Positions 6,812 through 6,812 of a stretch of 6,812 bases of DNA are shown here, piece after piece. Under the pieces are notes generated by a model. It was given only the letters and a program-made list of their open reading frames with translations, searched no databases and was not told the DNA's origin. The first letter of the stretch is position 1. Each line of letters begins with the position of its first letter. The stretch lies in NCBI GenBank assembly GCA_012963185.1, contig DTWD01000462.1, positions 1-6,812 on the forward strand, written 5' to 3'. The translations under genes were made by a program, and so were the position numbers. The stretch comes from Acidobacteriota bacterium (GTDB taxonomy: Bacteria > Acidobacteriota > Vicinamibacteria > Vicinamibacterales > UBA8438).

Positions 6812-6812
6812 C

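Overview
The window reads as ordinary bacterial chromosome: densely packed genes, Shine-Dalgarno-type ribosome sites, moderate GC by eye, and no mobile element, RNA gene or CRISPR array that I can see. The set of exported M1 aminopeptidase, HupE/UreJ-type membrane protein, secreted metallo-beta-lactamase (MBL) fold enzymes, SMP-30 lipoprotein and secreted cupin resembles what is found in Acidobacteriota and similar environmental Gram-negative lineages. That placement is an inference from gene content, not something the sequence proves.

Layout. A rightward block runs from the left edge to about 5668. It holds the C-terminal 709 codons of an M1 family zinc aminopeptidase (5' end off the window); a HupE/UreJ family membrane protein 18 nt downstream; a secreted MBL-fold hydrolase whose ATG overlaps the HupE stop (ATGA); a strong RNA hairpin directly after that stop; a short unrecognised lipoprotein with a non-ATG start; and, 2 nt further on, an SMP-30/gluconolactonase-like lipoprotein. 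A 40-nt convergent junction follows. The leftward block then holds a small secreted cupin protein and, upstream of it at the right edge, the C-terminal part of a second, different MBL-fold hydrolase.

How the genes fit together. Every protein whose N-terminus is visible (five of the proteins with certain starts plus the small lipoprotein) carries an export or lipoprotein signal, so the window looks devoted to envelope or periplasmic chemistry. Several products are metalloproteins: M1 (Zn), two dinuclear MBL enzymes, a divalent-cation SMP-30 and a cupin. The HupE/UreJ protein belongs to a family linked to nickel/cobalt handling, but no hydrogenase or urease gene is in view. A plausible but unproven reading is a peptide and small-molecule hydrolysis unit with an associated metal-handling membrane protein.

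I do not see a clearly new system. The points most worth a second look are the strand-specific hairpin at 4189-4221, the predicted mature N-terminal histidine of the HupE-like protein, the translational coupling of HupE to the MBL enzyme, and the unrecognised lipoprotein.
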